A stretch of 64,000 nt of DNA from Blastococcus saxobsidens DD2 (GTDB lineage: Bacteria > Actinomycetota > Actinomycetes > Mycobacteriales > Geodermatophilaceae): the NCBI RefSeq assembly GCF_000284015.1, contig NC_016943.1:599541-663540 (forward strand). The letters are read 5' to 3'. This document shows, in pieces, positions 1-9,481 of this stretch; position 1 is the stretch's first letter, and each line of letters opens with the position of its first letter. A program made the position numbers and the translations under genes. The notes under the pieces are model-generated. The model was not told where the DNA came from. It saw only the letters and a list, made by a program, of their open reading frames with translations, and did no database searches.

Positions 1-1605
1 GCCGACCGGGGGTCGGTGAGCCTGGCGGGCCCGGTGCAGCCGGTGGTCACCCCGGCCGGCGGCGCGCCCGCGGCGCTCACGACCGTGCCCGGCCTCGGTG
101 CGCTCACCGCGGCCCTCGGCGGTACGACCGCCGAGATCCCGGGCCAGTTCGCCGCCTTCGAGAGCGAGCCGCTCGCGACCGCGGTCGAGGTGGTCGGCGC
201 CTCGACCGTCGACCTGGTGGTCGCCTCGCCCACCGGATCGGCCACCCTCTTCGCCAAGCTCTACGACGTCACGCCGAACGGCGGCACGACGCTGCCGGGC
301 GGTCTCGTGGCGCCGTTGTCGCTCACCGGCATCTCCACCGACCCCAGCGCGCCCACCCGGATCAGCGTCACGCTGCCAGGCATCGTGCACCGGTTCGAGG
401 CCGGGCACGCGATGCGGCTGGTGGTCTCCTCGACCGACCAGGCCTACGCGCTCCCGGACGAGGCGGCGGTCTACTCGGTCGGCCTCGCCTCGGCGGGGGC
501 GGCCAACGGGACGGTCGCGGGCGAGTCGGTGCTCGCCGTCCCGCAGGTCGACGGCCGCACCGAGGCCGAGGCCGGCTCGCTGCGCTGGTGGGCGCTGCTC
601 GCCGCCGTCGTCGCCCTGGGCCTGCTCGGCTGGGCAGCTGCACTCCTGTGGGGCCGGCACCGCCGGCGCCAGGTCTCGCACGTCGAGCCCGACGGTGAGG
701 ACGTCCCCCTGCGCTTCGAGGGGGTCACCAAGGCGTACAAGGACGGCTTCGTCGCCGTCCGCGACCTGTCCTTCGAGGTGCGCCGTGGCCAGGTCCTCGG
801 CCTGCTGGGCCCCAACGGGGCCGGTAAGACGACGTCGCTGCGCATGCTCATGGGCCTCATCCGGCCGACCGAAGGGCGGATCAGCGTCTTCGGGCACGCC
901 GCCGGGCCGGGCGCGCCGGTGCTGTCCCGGCTGGGCTCCTTCGTGGAGGGCACCGGCCTGCAGCCACACCTGTCCGGCCGCGACAACCTGACCCTCTACT
1001 GGGCCGCGACCGGCCGGCCGGCCGAGGACGCGCACATGGAGGAGGCGATCGCGGTCGCCGGGCTCGGCGCGGCGCTGGACCGGCCGGTGCGCCGGTACAG
1101 CCAGGGCATGCGCCAGCGGGTGGCGATCGCCCAGGCGATGCTCGGGCTGCCCGACCTGCTGGTCCTCGACGAGCCGACCAACGGGCTGGACCCGCCGCAG
1201 ATCCACGCCATGCGCGAGGTGCTGCGCAACTACGCCGCGACCGGCCGCACGGTGATCGTCTCCAGCCACCTGCTCAGCGAGATCGAGCAGACCTGCAGCC
1301 ACGTCGTCGTCATGGCGAAGGGGCAGAAGATCGTGCAGGGCACGGTGGAGGAGATCGTCGGCAGCGGGGGCTCGGTGCTGGTCGGGCTGGCGGACGACGC
1401 CGACACCGACCGGGCGATCGCCGTCCTGTCCGCGTTGCCCGGCGTCACCGCGGGCCGTACCGACGACGGCCTGGTCGCCGAGCTCGACGGCGCCCGGCGG
1501 GCCGACGTGCTCCAGGCACTGGTGGGGGCGGGCATCGCCGTCGATCAGTTCACGCCGCGCCGGCGGCTCGAGGACGCCTTCCTGGCGCTGGTGGGGGAGT
1601 CATGA
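1..1605 (+). CDS. PepX_C-like hydrolase / ABC transporter ATPase fusion (5' end outside window)
   Basis: The frame is open from the first base, so the N-terminal part, expected to be an alpha/beta hydrolase, lies outside the window. Visible order: a beta-rich region resembling the C-terminal jelly roll of X-Pro dipeptidyl peptidase/CocE esterases (about the first 185 residues); one strong membrane helix (nt ~580-655); a basic stop-transfer stretch; and a complete ABC ATPase with Walker A GPNGAGKT (nt 808-831), signature YSQGMRQR, Walker B LLVLDEPTNG and a switch His in VSSHLL. The predicted topology puts the hydrolase outside the membrane and the ATPase inside. The permease follows 25 bp downstream. 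GTG at 16 is only an internal codon. The domain fusion is seen directly; the hydrolase identity is inferred from the jelly-roll region. Confidence 0.85.
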   Translation, partial: ADRGSVSLAGPVQPVVTPAGGAPAALTTVPGLGALTAALGGTTAEIPGQFAAFESEPLATAVEVVGASTVDLVVASPTGSATLFAKLYDVTPNGGTTLPGGLVAPLSLTGISTDPSAPTRISVTLPGIVHRFEAGHAMRLVVSSTDQAYALPDEAAVYSVGLASAGAANGTVAGESVLAVPQVDGRTEAEAGSLRWWALLAAVVALGLLGWAAALLWGRHRRRQVSHVEPDGEDVPLRFEGVTKAYKDGFVAVRDLSFEVRRGQVLGLLGPNGAGKTTSLRMLMGLIRPTEGRISVFGHAAGPGAPVLSRLGSFVEGTGLQPHLSGRDNLTLYWAATGRPAEDAHMEEAIAVAGLGAALDRPVRRYSQGMRQRVAIAQAMLGLPDLLVLDEPTNGLDPPQIHAMREVLRNYAATGRTVIVSSHLLSEIEQTCSHVVVMAKGQKIVQGTVEEIVGSGGSVLVGLADDADTDRAIAVLSALPGVTAGRTDDGLVAELDGARRADVLQALVGAGIAVDQFTPRRRLEDAFLALVGES

Positions 1606-1630
1606 GTGCCGCGAGGCCGGAGCCGAGCCG

Positions 1631-2503
1631 ATGAGACCGAGCGAGCACGTGCAACCGACCGGCGCCGTCGCCGGCTACCGGCCGGAGCGGACGCTGCGGC
1701 TGTCGGTGGAGCTGCGCCGGCAGTTCAAGCGGCGGCGCACCATCGGCGTCTTCGCGCTGATGATCGCGCTCCCGCTCGTGCTGATCGCGGCGCTGCAGCT
1801 GGGCGCCAGCGAGGAGGCGGCGGAGAACAGCCGGATCAACCTGGTCGACGTCGCGACGGCGAGCGGGCTGAACTTCACCCTGTTCGTGCTGTTCGCGACG
1901 ACGGGGTTCTTCCTGGTCGTCGTGTACGCGCTGTTCTTCGGCGACACGGTGGCCGTCGAGGCGCAGTGGGGGTCGCTGCGGTACGCACTCGCCACCCCGA
2001 TCCCGCGGATGCGGCTGCTCCGGCAGAAGTGGCTGGCCGCACTCGTGCAGTCGGTGGCGGCGCTGCTGACGCTGGCGGCGGTGGCCGTGGTCGCCGGCGG
2101 TATCGCGTTCGGCTTCGGCGACATCCAGACGCCGGTGGGGGTCGCCATCCCGCAGGGTGACGGGATGCTGCGGCTGGCCGGGATGCTCGGGTACCTCGCC
2201 GTTCACCTGCTGGTCGTCGGCGCGCTGGCGTTCTGGTTCTCCACGATCACCGACGCGCCGCTGGCGGCGGTCGGCGGTTCGGTGTTCACCATGTTCGTCT
2301 TCGCGATCCTCGACCAGGTGGAGCAGCTGGGCTCGATCCGCGACTGGTTCCCGACGGCGGAGGAGTTCGCCTGGACCGACCTGCTGCAGACGCCGATCGA
2401 GTCCGGTGACCTCTTCCGTGGCGTCATCCAGTCGCTGGTCTACGTCGCCGTCTTCACCGCGCTCGGCTTCCGGCACTTCGCCCGCCGCGACGTCACGTCA
2501 TAA
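1631..2503 (+). CDS. ABC-2 type transporter permease
   Basis: This 290-residue protein has about six predicted membrane helices, starting near residue 36 (FALMIALPLVLIAALQL) and ending near the C-terminus. The large hydrophilic segment after the first helix is typical of ABC-2/NosY-type permeases. The start ATG at 1631 lies 25 bp after the stop of the ATPase fusion; the ATG at 1602 that would overlap it meets a stop after ten codons. It is presumably the membrane partner of the upstream ATPase. The substrate is unknown; drug, lipid or peptide export would all fit the family. Confidence 0.85.
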   Translation: MRPSEHVQPTGAVAGYRPERTLRLSVELRRQFKRRRTIGVFALMIALPLVLIAALQLGASEEAAENSRINLVDVATASGLNFTLFVLFATTGFFLVVVYALFFGDTVAVEAQWGSLRYALATPIPRMRLLRQKWLAALVQSVAALLTLAAVAVVAGGIAFGFGDIQTPVGVAIPQGDGMLRLAGMLGYLAVHLLVVGALAFWFSTITDAPLAAVGGSVFTMFVFAILDQVEQLGSIRDWFPTAEEFAWTDLLQTPIESGDLFRGVIQSLVYVAVFTALGFRHFARRDVTS

Positions 2504-2522
2504 CTGTCGCCCTACCGGGCGA

Positions 2523-2607
2523 CACCGCGGCCAGGTGCCGTCCCGGCCGGCGTGGAGCCGCTGCGTCGCGCCTACGCGGACCCCTCCGGGGCCCACTCGG
2601 CGCGACA
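2523..2607. repeat. Dispersed repeat family 1, copy A (85 bp)
   Basis: This segment matches 14262-14347 at roughly 87 % identity by eye, including shared blocks CACCGCGGCCAGGTGCCG, GTGGAGCCGCT and CCCACTCGGC. It is non-coding, directly after an ABC permease gene. Copy B also follows the 3' end of a gene in the same relative orientation. I see no terminal inverted repeats or target duplication. It may be a REP/BIME-like intergenic element or a gene-end signal. Confidence 0.75.
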
Positions 2608-2613
2608 GAGCCC

Positions 2614-3435
2614 TCACAAGCTCGCCCGCACCGCCTGTGCCCAGCCCTCACCCATCGCGGCGTCGGTGATCGCCACGTTGGGGACGGCGCCCATCAGCCC
2701 CGTCATGCCGTCGACGGACGCGCCGTTCGCGGTGATCCACAGCCGGCCCACCGCGGGCGCCATGTCGAGGTCGCTGACGCTGTCGCCGATGGCCACGGCG
2801 TCGGCGGGGGAGAGGCCGCGGCGCGCCAGGTCCCACGCGATGGCCGCGCCCTTGGAGATGCCGCGCGGCATCAGGTGGTAGACCCGCGGCGGCGCGGGAT
2901 CGGCGTCCAGACCCATCCAGGACGCCGCCGGGATCGCGCCGTTGTCCTTCAGCGTCAGCCAGCCGGCACCCCGCTCGGCCAGCCAGGCGTCGACCGACAG
3001 CGGGTCGACGCGACCGCGCAGCAGGGCGTCGGTGTCGTGGGTGGCGTGCCAGGGGGCGTGCCACTCCAGCCGTCCGGGGTGGGCGGCGATCAGTTCCTCG
3101 ACGACGCCCAGCTGCGCCATCACCGCCATCGGCGTCCGGTCGCCGAACTCCTCGGGCAGCTCGCCGCGCAGCCGGTGGGTGTTCCGCCCGGAGCCCCAGC
3201 CGATGGTGGCGCCCAGCTCGGCGATCGCACCGTCGGCGGCGAAGATCCGTGCGGCCTCCACGACCTGCTCGTAGGTCCGGCCGCTCACCAGCACCAATGC
3301 CACCCCGGCCCGATGCAGGTCGAGCAGTGCACCGGCCGGCCCGTCGGTCAGCTCGCGGCCGGCGGTGTGCCAGAAGGAGCCGCGGGGGCCGACCATGGTG
3401 CCGTCGAGATCGGTGTAGACGATGCGGGCTGCCAC
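2614..3435 (-). CDS. HAD family (type IIB, Cof/MPGP-like) hydrolase
   Basis: HAD phosphatase of about 273 residues. Motif I is YTDLDGT right at the N-terminus (nucleophile Asp plus general acid Asp), motif II VSGRT, motif III Lys in MPRGISKGAA, and motif IV IGDSVSDLDM. The cap sits between motifs II and III, as in type IIB sugar-phosphate and mannosyl-3-phosphoglycerate phosphatases. GTG at 3435 is chosen because it puts motif I about 11 residues from the start; the frame also continues upstream to an ATG at 3495, inside the riboswitch leader of the divergent gene. Substrate unknown. Confidence 0.8.
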   Translation of the reverse strand: MAARIVYTDLDGTMVGPRGSFWHTAGRELTDGPAGALLDLHRAGVALVLVSGRTYEQVVEAARIFAADGAIAELGATIGWGSGRNTHRLRGELPEEFGDRTPMAVMAQLGVVEELIAAHPGRLEWHAPWHATHDTDALLRGRVDPLSVDAWLAERGAGWLTLKDNGAIPAASWMGLDADPAPPRVYHLMPRGISKGAAIAWDLARRGLSPADAVAIGDSVSDLDMAPAVGRLWITANGASVDGMTGLMGAVPNVAITDAAMGEGWAQAVRASL

Positions 3436-3477
3436 GACACCATCCTGTCCGGCGCCGGAGCCGGTACCGCCCGCGGG

Positions 3478-3483
3478 TACGCT
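3478..3483 (+). promoter_or_regulatory. Putative -10 box of the thrC leader
   Basis: TACGCT lies 11 bp before the first paired base of the SAM riboswitch (3495), so transcription would begin near 3490, just ahead of the aptamer. No clear -35 box is seen. Confidence 0.5.
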
Positions 3484-3494
3484 GCACCCGTTCA

Positions 3495-3628
3495 CTCATC
3501 CAGAGGGGCAGAGGGACACGGCCCGATGAAGCCCCGGCAACCGCCGTCCGACGCGATTTCCGCGCCGACGGGAGGTGCCAATTCCGTCCCGCGCGGCTCG
3601 ACGGCCCGCAGCGGGGAAGATGAGGAGG
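3495..3628 (+). ncRNA. SAM-I (S-box) riboswitch in the threonine synthase leader
   Basis: The S-box core is readable. P1 is CTCATC (3495-3500) with GATGAG (3619-3624). The kink-turn helix P2 is GGGGC-AGAGGGA...GGCCCGATGAAGCCCC. GGCAACC (3536-3542) pairs with GGTGC (3574-3578), followed by CCAATTCC and a P4 hairpin ending in GGGGAAGATGAG. The kink-turn and GCAACC core argue for SAM-I rather than SAM-IV. Only about 14 nt separate P1 from the ATG, with no room for a terminator. The Shine-Dalgarno GAGGAGGT (3622-3629) begins inside the 3' strand of P1, so SAM binding should occlude it and reduce translation. Confidence 0.9.
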
Positions 3629-3638
3629 TAGTCGTCGC

Positions 3639-4940
3639 ATGACTCTCACCGCTCCCGGTTCCGCCCAGGCCGACTCGTCTGCCGGCGGTCCGGTTCCCCC
3701 GTGCCCGGCCCGCGGGCTGGTCTGCCGCAACTGCGGCGCCACGTTCGGCCTGATCGCCGAGCACGCCTGCGCCGAGTGCTTCGGCCCGCTGGAGGTCGAC
3801 TACGACCCCGAGGTGATGCGTGCGGTCACCCGTGAGCAGATCGAGGCCGGGCCGCAGAACATCTGGCGCTATGCGGCGCTGCTGCCGGTCGGCCAGCACC
3901 CGGCCGACCGGGTGTCCCTCGACCCGGGCATGACGCCGCTGGTCCGCGCCGACCGGCTGGCCGCGGAGCTGGGCCTCACCGGCGGCCTCTGGGTGAAGGA
4001 CGACTCGGCCAACCCCACCCACTCGTTCAAGGACCGGGTGGTCAGCCTCGCCGCCACCGCCGCCAAGGGGCTGGGCTACCGGAAGATCGCCTGCGCCTCC
4101 ACCGGCAACCTGGCCAACTCCGTGGCCGCGCACGCCGCCCGCATGGGGCTGCCGTCCTACGTGTTCATCCCCGCCGACCTCGAGCCGGGCAAGGTCGTCC
4201 AGTCCGCGGTCTACGGGCAGACGCTGGTCGCCGTCGACGGGTCCTACGACGACGTCAACCGGCTGACCAGCGAGCTCGCCGAGACCGACGAGTTCGAGGA
4301 CACCGCCTTCGTGAACCAGAACGTCCGGCCGTACTACGCCGAGGGCTCCAAGACGATGGGCTACGAGCTCGCCGAGCAGCTCGGCTGGCGGATCCCGGCC
4401 CAGGTGGTCATCCCGATGGCGTCGGGCTCGCTGCTGACCAAGGTGGACAAGGCGTTCCGCGAGCTGGTCGCCGCCGGCATCGTCGAGGCCACCGAGTGGA
4501 CCATCTTCGGCGCGCAGTCGGCCGGCTGCGACCCGATCGCCACCGCCTTCGACAACGGCTGGGACGTCGTCAAGCCGGTGAAGCCCACGGGCATCGCCAA
4601 GTCGCTGAACATCGGCAACCCCGCCGACGGCCCGTACGCCCTCGATGCCATCCGCCGCACCGGTGGCGCCGTGGGCCGGGTGGGGGACGACGAGATCGTC
4701 CAGGGCATCCGCGATCTCGCCCGCACCACCGGCGTCTTCGCCGAGACCGCCGGCGGTGTGACCGTCGCCGTCCTGCGCCAGCTGGTGGGCAACGGGCGGC
4801 TGGACCCGGCCAAGGAGACCGTCGTCCTCAACACCGGTGAGGGCCTCAAGACCCTCGACCCGCTGGAGCCGGTCGTCGGCCCGACCCACCGGGTCGAGCC
4901 GTCGCTGAAGTCGGCGCGGGCAGCCGGGCTCATCGGCTGA
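3639..4940 (+). CDS. thrC: Threonine synthase
   Basis: PLP enzyme of 433 residues that converts O-phosphohomoserine to threonine. Like other class II threonine synthases it has an N-terminal Cys-rich motif (CRNCG near residue 28, then CAEC near 45). The PLP lysine is in NPTHSFKDR (~residue 130), followed by the phosphate-binding region STGNLANS. The Gly-rich end NTGEGLKTLD is also typical. ATG at 3639 lies 10 nt after GAGGAGGT. A SAM-I riboswitch immediately upstream implies repression by S-adenosylmethionine, linking methionine status to threonine flux. Confidence 0.95.
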   Translation: MTLTAPGSAQADSSAGGPVPPCPARGLVCRNCGATFGLIAEHACAECFGPLEVDYDPEVMRAVTREQIEAGPQNIWRYAALLPVGQHPADRVSLDPGMTPLVRADRLAAELGLTGGLWVKDDSANPTHSFKDRVVSLAATAAKGLGYRKIACASTGNLANSVAAHAARMGLPSYVFIPADLEPGKVVQSAVYGQTLVAVDGSYDDVNRLTSELAETDEFEDTAFVNQNVRPYYAEGSKTMGYELAEQLGWRIPAQVVIPMASGSLLTKVDKAFRELVAAGIVEATEWTIFGAQSAGCDPIATAFDNGWDVVKPVKPTGIAKSLNIGNPADGPYALDAIRRTGGAVGRVGDDEIVQGIRDLARTTGVFAETAGGVTVAVLRQLVGNGRLDPAKETVVLNTGEGLKTLDPLEPVVGPTHRVEPSLKSARAAGLIG

Positions 4941-5140
4941 GCGGCGCCGACCGCGGATCGGCCGCCGGACACGTCGTCCGATCCGGGCAACGGTCCGGCA
5001 ACCATGTACGCGACCAGGTGTCTCCTGTTGTACGTTCTCGCGCGGTTTCAGTTCCAGGTTCGTGATCGACGGGCGGAAGAGCTAGACCCGGTTCCCCGAC
5101 CCAGAGGGACCGTCCGTACGCACGAAACGTGGGAGCACAC

Positions 5141-5341
5141 GTGGCACAGGGCACCGTGAAGTGGTTCAACGCCGAGAAGGGCTTCGGCTTCATCGCCGTC
5201 GACGGCGGCCAGGACGTCTTCGTCCACTACTCGGCCATCCAGATGGACGGGTACAAGAGCCTCGAGGAGGGCCAGCGGGTCAGCTTCGAGGTCGTCCAGG
5301 GCGCCAAGGGCCCGCAGGCCGACGCGGTCACCGCCGCCTGA
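5141..5341 (+). CDS. cspA: Cold-shock protein, CspA family
   Basis: This 66-residue single cold-shock domain starts at GTG 5141 ([18 protein letters not shown]) with GGGAG about 8 nt upstream. It has both RNP motifs, KGFGFI and VFVHYSAI, and binds single-stranded RNA/DNA as a chaperone. The preceding ~200 bp contain no gene and probably form the long 5' leader common to csp mRNAs. A strong hairpin terminator follows at 5359. A second, longer cold-shock-domain protein lies at 26946. Confidence 0.93.
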   Translation: MAQGTVKWFNAEKGFGFIAVDGGQDVFVHYSAIQMDGYKSLEEGQRVSFEVVQGAKGPQADAVTAA

Positions 5342-5358
5342 GCCCGCACCAGCACTGA

Positions 5359-5396
5359 GGGCCCGGTTCCCCCTGAGAGGGGAACCGGGCCCCTTT
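5359..5396 (+). terminator. Intrinsic terminator after cspA
   Basis: A 14-bp perfect stem GGGCCCGGTTCCCC/GGGGAACCGGGCCC has a short loop and is followed by CTTT. It starts 17 bp after the cspA stop codon. Confidence 0.85.
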
Positions 5397-5426
5397 GGTC
5401 AGCCAGGGTGCTGCCCGCGCCCTCCG

Positions 5427-5486
5427 GGCATAGGAGGCTTTGCCTATGCATCCGGGGCCGCATCCGTAGGCAAAGCCTCCTATGCC
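5427..5486. repeat. Perfect 20-bp inverted repeat upstream of groEL
   Basis: Left arm 5427-5446 (GGCATAGGAGGCTTTGCCTA) and right arm 5467-5486 are exact reverse complements around a 20-nt spacer that holds two copies of GCATCCG. Unlike its surroundings the arms are not GC-saturated. Each arm also has a small internal symmetry (ATAGG...CCTAT). It sits between the cspA terminator and the CIRCE operators. Confidence 0.85.
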
Positions 5487-5541
5487 TGAGCGCCGGCCGG
5501 GCCGTGGATGCGCCGGGAGCGGGGCCTCGCTACCCCCACTT

Positions 5542-5568
5542 CTTGCACTCGCCGGGGTCGAGTGCCAA
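5542..5568. promoter_or_regulatory. CIRCE operator 1 (HrcA binding site)
   Basis: CTTGCACTC-N9-GAGTGCCAA matches the consensus TTAGCACTC-N9-GAGTGCTAA with the exact 9-nt spacer. HrcA binds such sites to repress chaperonin genes until heat shock. Confidence 0.92.
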
Positions 5569-5576
5569 ACTCGTTT

Positions 5577-5603
5577 CTGGCACTCGGGGCTCCTGAGTGC
5601 CAA
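5577..5603. promoter_or_regulatory. CIRCE operator 2 (HrcA binding site)
   Basis: CTGGCACTC-N9-GAGTGCCAA is a second element 8 bp after the first, again with a 9-nt spacer. Tandem CIRCE sites suggest tight or cooperative HrcA repression of groEL. Confidence 0.92.
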
Positions 5604-5620
5604 TCAGGTCGGAACGGTGA

Positions 5621-7348
<1,728 letters not shown>

Positions 7349-7377
7349 GTCCGGTCTCTCCGTAACACCAGCACTGC

Positions 7378-7419
7378 CCGGCAGGGGCGGTCCGCTTCCG
7401 AGCGGGCCGTCCCTGTCGG
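7378..7419 (+). terminator. Intrinsic terminator after groEL
   Basis: A 19-bp stem runs from 7378-7396 to 7401-7419 with a TCCG loop and three wobble pairs. It starts 29 bp after the groEL stop, without a clear U tract. Confidence 0.7.
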
Positions 7420-7533
7420 CGTTCCACGGGCCGGTGCCGCCGCCCGGCTCGGTCCGGCCGGGCGGACGTGCAGCCGCGCCACGGTCCGGCCGTACGTCGG
7501 GCGACGCGGCTCGACCCGGACCGGCGGCGCTCC

Positions 7534-7896
7534 TCACTCCGGCGCGAAGACGCAGAACTCGTTTCCCTCGGGGTCGGCCAGCACGTCCCAGTCGATGTCG
7601 TCGTCCTGTCCCCGCACGAGCGTGGCGCCGGCGGCCAGCAGCGCGTCCCGGTCGCCGTCGACGTCGAAGTGGAGGCGGTTCTTCGCCGTCTTCGGCTCGG
7701 GAACCGGGTTGATCCAGATGTCCGGCCCCGCGCCCGACGGGTCGATGATCAGCGCCGGCCAGTCGTCCTCGCGGGGCGTGCCGTCGTCGAGCGTGTCCTT
7801 GCGGGTGTAGCCGATGGCGGCGCACCACCAGTTCGCGAGGGCCTGGTGGTCACGGGCGTCGAGGCAGAGGTCCTTGAAGCGGGCCGGAGCAGTCAC
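7534..7896 (-). CDS. VOC family (glyoxalase-like) protein
   Basis: This 120-residue protein has the vicinal-oxygen-chelate pattern: an N-terminal FKDLCLDARD strand, the paired middle motif KNRLHFDVD, and the terminal DPEGNEFCVF strand that carries the usual metal-binding Glu. Actinobacteria have many such single-domain paralogues (dioxygenase or resistance folds) of unknown substrate. The start is GTG 7896. It is divergent from the DUF72 gene, 55 bp apart. Confidence 0.8.
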   Translation of the reverse strand: MTAPARFKDLCLDARDHQALANWWCAAIGYTRKDTLDDGTPREDDWPALIIDPSGAGPDIWINPVPEPKTAKNRLHFDVDGDRDALLAAGATLVRGQDDDIDWDVLADPEGNEFCVFAPE

Positions 7897-7951
7897 CCGA
7901 CCAGCTCAGCACAGGAGGCGAGCCGGCCGCACCCGGGGAACGATCATCGGC

Positions 7952-8734
7952 GTGGCTGTGATCATCGGGACCTCGGGCTGGCAGTACCGCGACTGGCGCG
8001 GTGCCTTCTACCCGCCGAAGCTCGCGCAGCGGCTGTGGCTGGAGCACTACGTCCAGCACTTCGCGACCGTGGAGAGCAACAACGCCTTCTACCGGCTGCC
8101 CGAGCACGAGACGTTCGGAAAGTGGCGGGAGCGCACGCCGCCGGACTTCGGGTGGGCGGTCAAGGCCAGCCGCTTCCTCACCCACATCAAGCGGCTGCGT
8201 GAACCCGAGGAGCCGGTCGCGCGGCTGATGGGCCGGGTCGCGGGCCTGGAGCACAAGCTCGACACGATCCTGCTGCAGCTGCCGCCCACGCTGAAGGCCG
8301 ACCCGGAGCTGCTCCGCGAGTGCCTCGCGCAGTTCCCCACCGGCACCCGGGTGGCCGTGGAGCCGCGGCACGAGTCGTGGTGGACCGACGAGGTCCGCGC
8401 GCTGCTGGAGCGCTACGGCGCCGCGCTGTGCTGGGCCGACCGCGACGAGCAGCCGGTGGCGCCGCTGTGGCGCACCACCGACTGGGGGTACCTGCGGCTC
8501 CACCACGGGTTCGAGGGCTGGGGGTACCGCCCGCAGACGCTGCAGCTGTGGGCCGACCGGATCGTGGCCGCCTACGGCGACGAGGACGTGCTCGTCTACT
8601 TCAACAACGACCCCGGCTGCAACGCCGTCATCGACGCGGTGGTGTTCGCCCAGGCGGTCCGCCGGGCCGGGGGCAACCCGACGCGCGTGCCCACGGCCGA
8701 CCAGGCGACCGGGCTGGCCTGGGCGCCTGCTTGA
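7952..8734 (+). CDS. DUF72 family protein
   Basis: DUF72 protein of 260 residues. It opens with the family hallmark IGTSGWQYRDWRG, then FYP, a NNAFYRLP segment, the KASRFLTHIKRL strand, and the C-terminal VYFNNDPGCNAV. The fold is a TIM barrel whose biochemical role is unsettled; a nuclease-like role is sometimes suggested. Start GTG 7952 is chosen because it puts the conserved first strand at the N-terminus; the frame extends upstream into the divergent VOC gene, which would be an implausible overlap. Confidence 0.88.
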   Translation: MAVIIGTSGWQYRDWRGAFYPPKLAQRLWLEHYVQHFATVESNNAFYRLPEHETFGKWRERTPPDFGWAVKASRFLTHIKRLREPEEPVARLMGRVAGLEHKLDTILLQLPPTLKADPELLRECLAQFPTGTRVAVEPRHESWWTDEVRALLERYGAALCWADRDEQPVAPLWRTTDWGYLRLHHGFEGWGYRPQTLQLWADRIVAAYGDEDVLVYFNNDPGCNAVIDAVVFAQAVRRAGGNPTRVPTADQATGLAWAPA

Positions 8735-8739
8735 CGCGG

Positions 8740-9381
8740 TCAGTCGCCCCTGGACCCCTGGGCGGGGCGCTCGGCGTTCCTACGGGCCTGGTCGGCGGCC
8801 TCGGCGACGTCCTCCTGAGCCTGCTCGGCGGCCTGCTCGGCGGCCTTCCGGGTCTCCTGCGCGGCGTCGCGCGCGGCCTTGGCGGCCTCACGGGCCGCCT
8901 TCTCGGCCTCCTTGGCGGCGTCCCGCGCGGACTTCTCCGCGTCGTGAGCGTCCTGACGCGCCTTCGCCGCCTCCAGCGCCTCCTGGGCGTGCTCGTCGGC
9001 GTGCGCGATGGCGTTGTCCAGGCCGCGCGTGCCGGCGCCGTCGTCGGCGGTCGCGTCGTCCGTCGAGTCGCCGGTCGGGGCCTCGGTGCTGTCGGCGGAG
9101 GAGTCGTCGGTCCCCTCGACGTCCCCGGGGCCGTCCACGCCGGAGTCATCCGTCTCCGTCGCGTCGTCCGGGTCCGGGTCGCCGGAGTCGGGCAGCTCGA
9201 ACGGGGACACGGTCTCCACGGCGTCGGCGACGACGTCCTGCACCGGTTCCGGCAGCACGCCGGCGGCACCGGCGCCGGTCACCCCGGCGGCCGCGATGCC
9301 CAGCCCGGTCGCCACCTGCGCCACGGTGCTCGCGCCGGCGATCTTGGCGGCGACAACGGCCAGGCTTTCGAGAAGTGCCAT
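8740..9381 (-). CDS. Ala/Glu/Lys-rich coiled-coil protein of unknown function
   Basis: This 213-residue protein starts at ATG 9381 with GGAGG upstream. Residues 1-55 are small and hydrophobic (VAQVATGLGIAAAGVTGAG), possibly a membrane-associated helix. Residues ~60-115 are acidic, Asp/Ser/Thr-rich and disordered. Residues ~125-210 form a long charged alanine coil with repeats of the type KAAREAAKAARDAAQ. I do not recognise a family. The layout resembles an anchor, linker and helical rod, perhaps a cell-envelope or DNA-associated protein. It is convergent with DUF72, 5 bp apart. Confidence 0.7.
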   Translation of the reverse strand: MALLESLAVVAAKIAGASTVAQVATGLGIAAAGVTGAGAAGVLPEPVQDVVADAVETVSPFELPDSGDPDPDDATETDDSGVDGPGDVEGTDDSSADSTEAPTGDSTDDATADDGAGTRGLDNAIAHADEHAQEALEAAKARQDAHDAEKSARDAAKEAEKAAREAAKAARDAAQETRKAAEQAAEQAQEDVAEAADQARRNAERPAQGSRGD

Positions 9382-9481
9382 CGAGCGGTTTCCTCCGAAC
9401 GTCGGCCGCCGGGTGCGGCTCCTTCGTCCGGTATCGGCACCTCCGGCAGGCGGCTGGAGTCGTCGGGAAGGAATCACCCGT

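Noticed and set aside
1606..1630. Possible further copy of dispersed repeat family 2 (CCGCGAGGCCGGAGC)
   Set aside because: Only a short resemblance; it does not align over more than a few bases.
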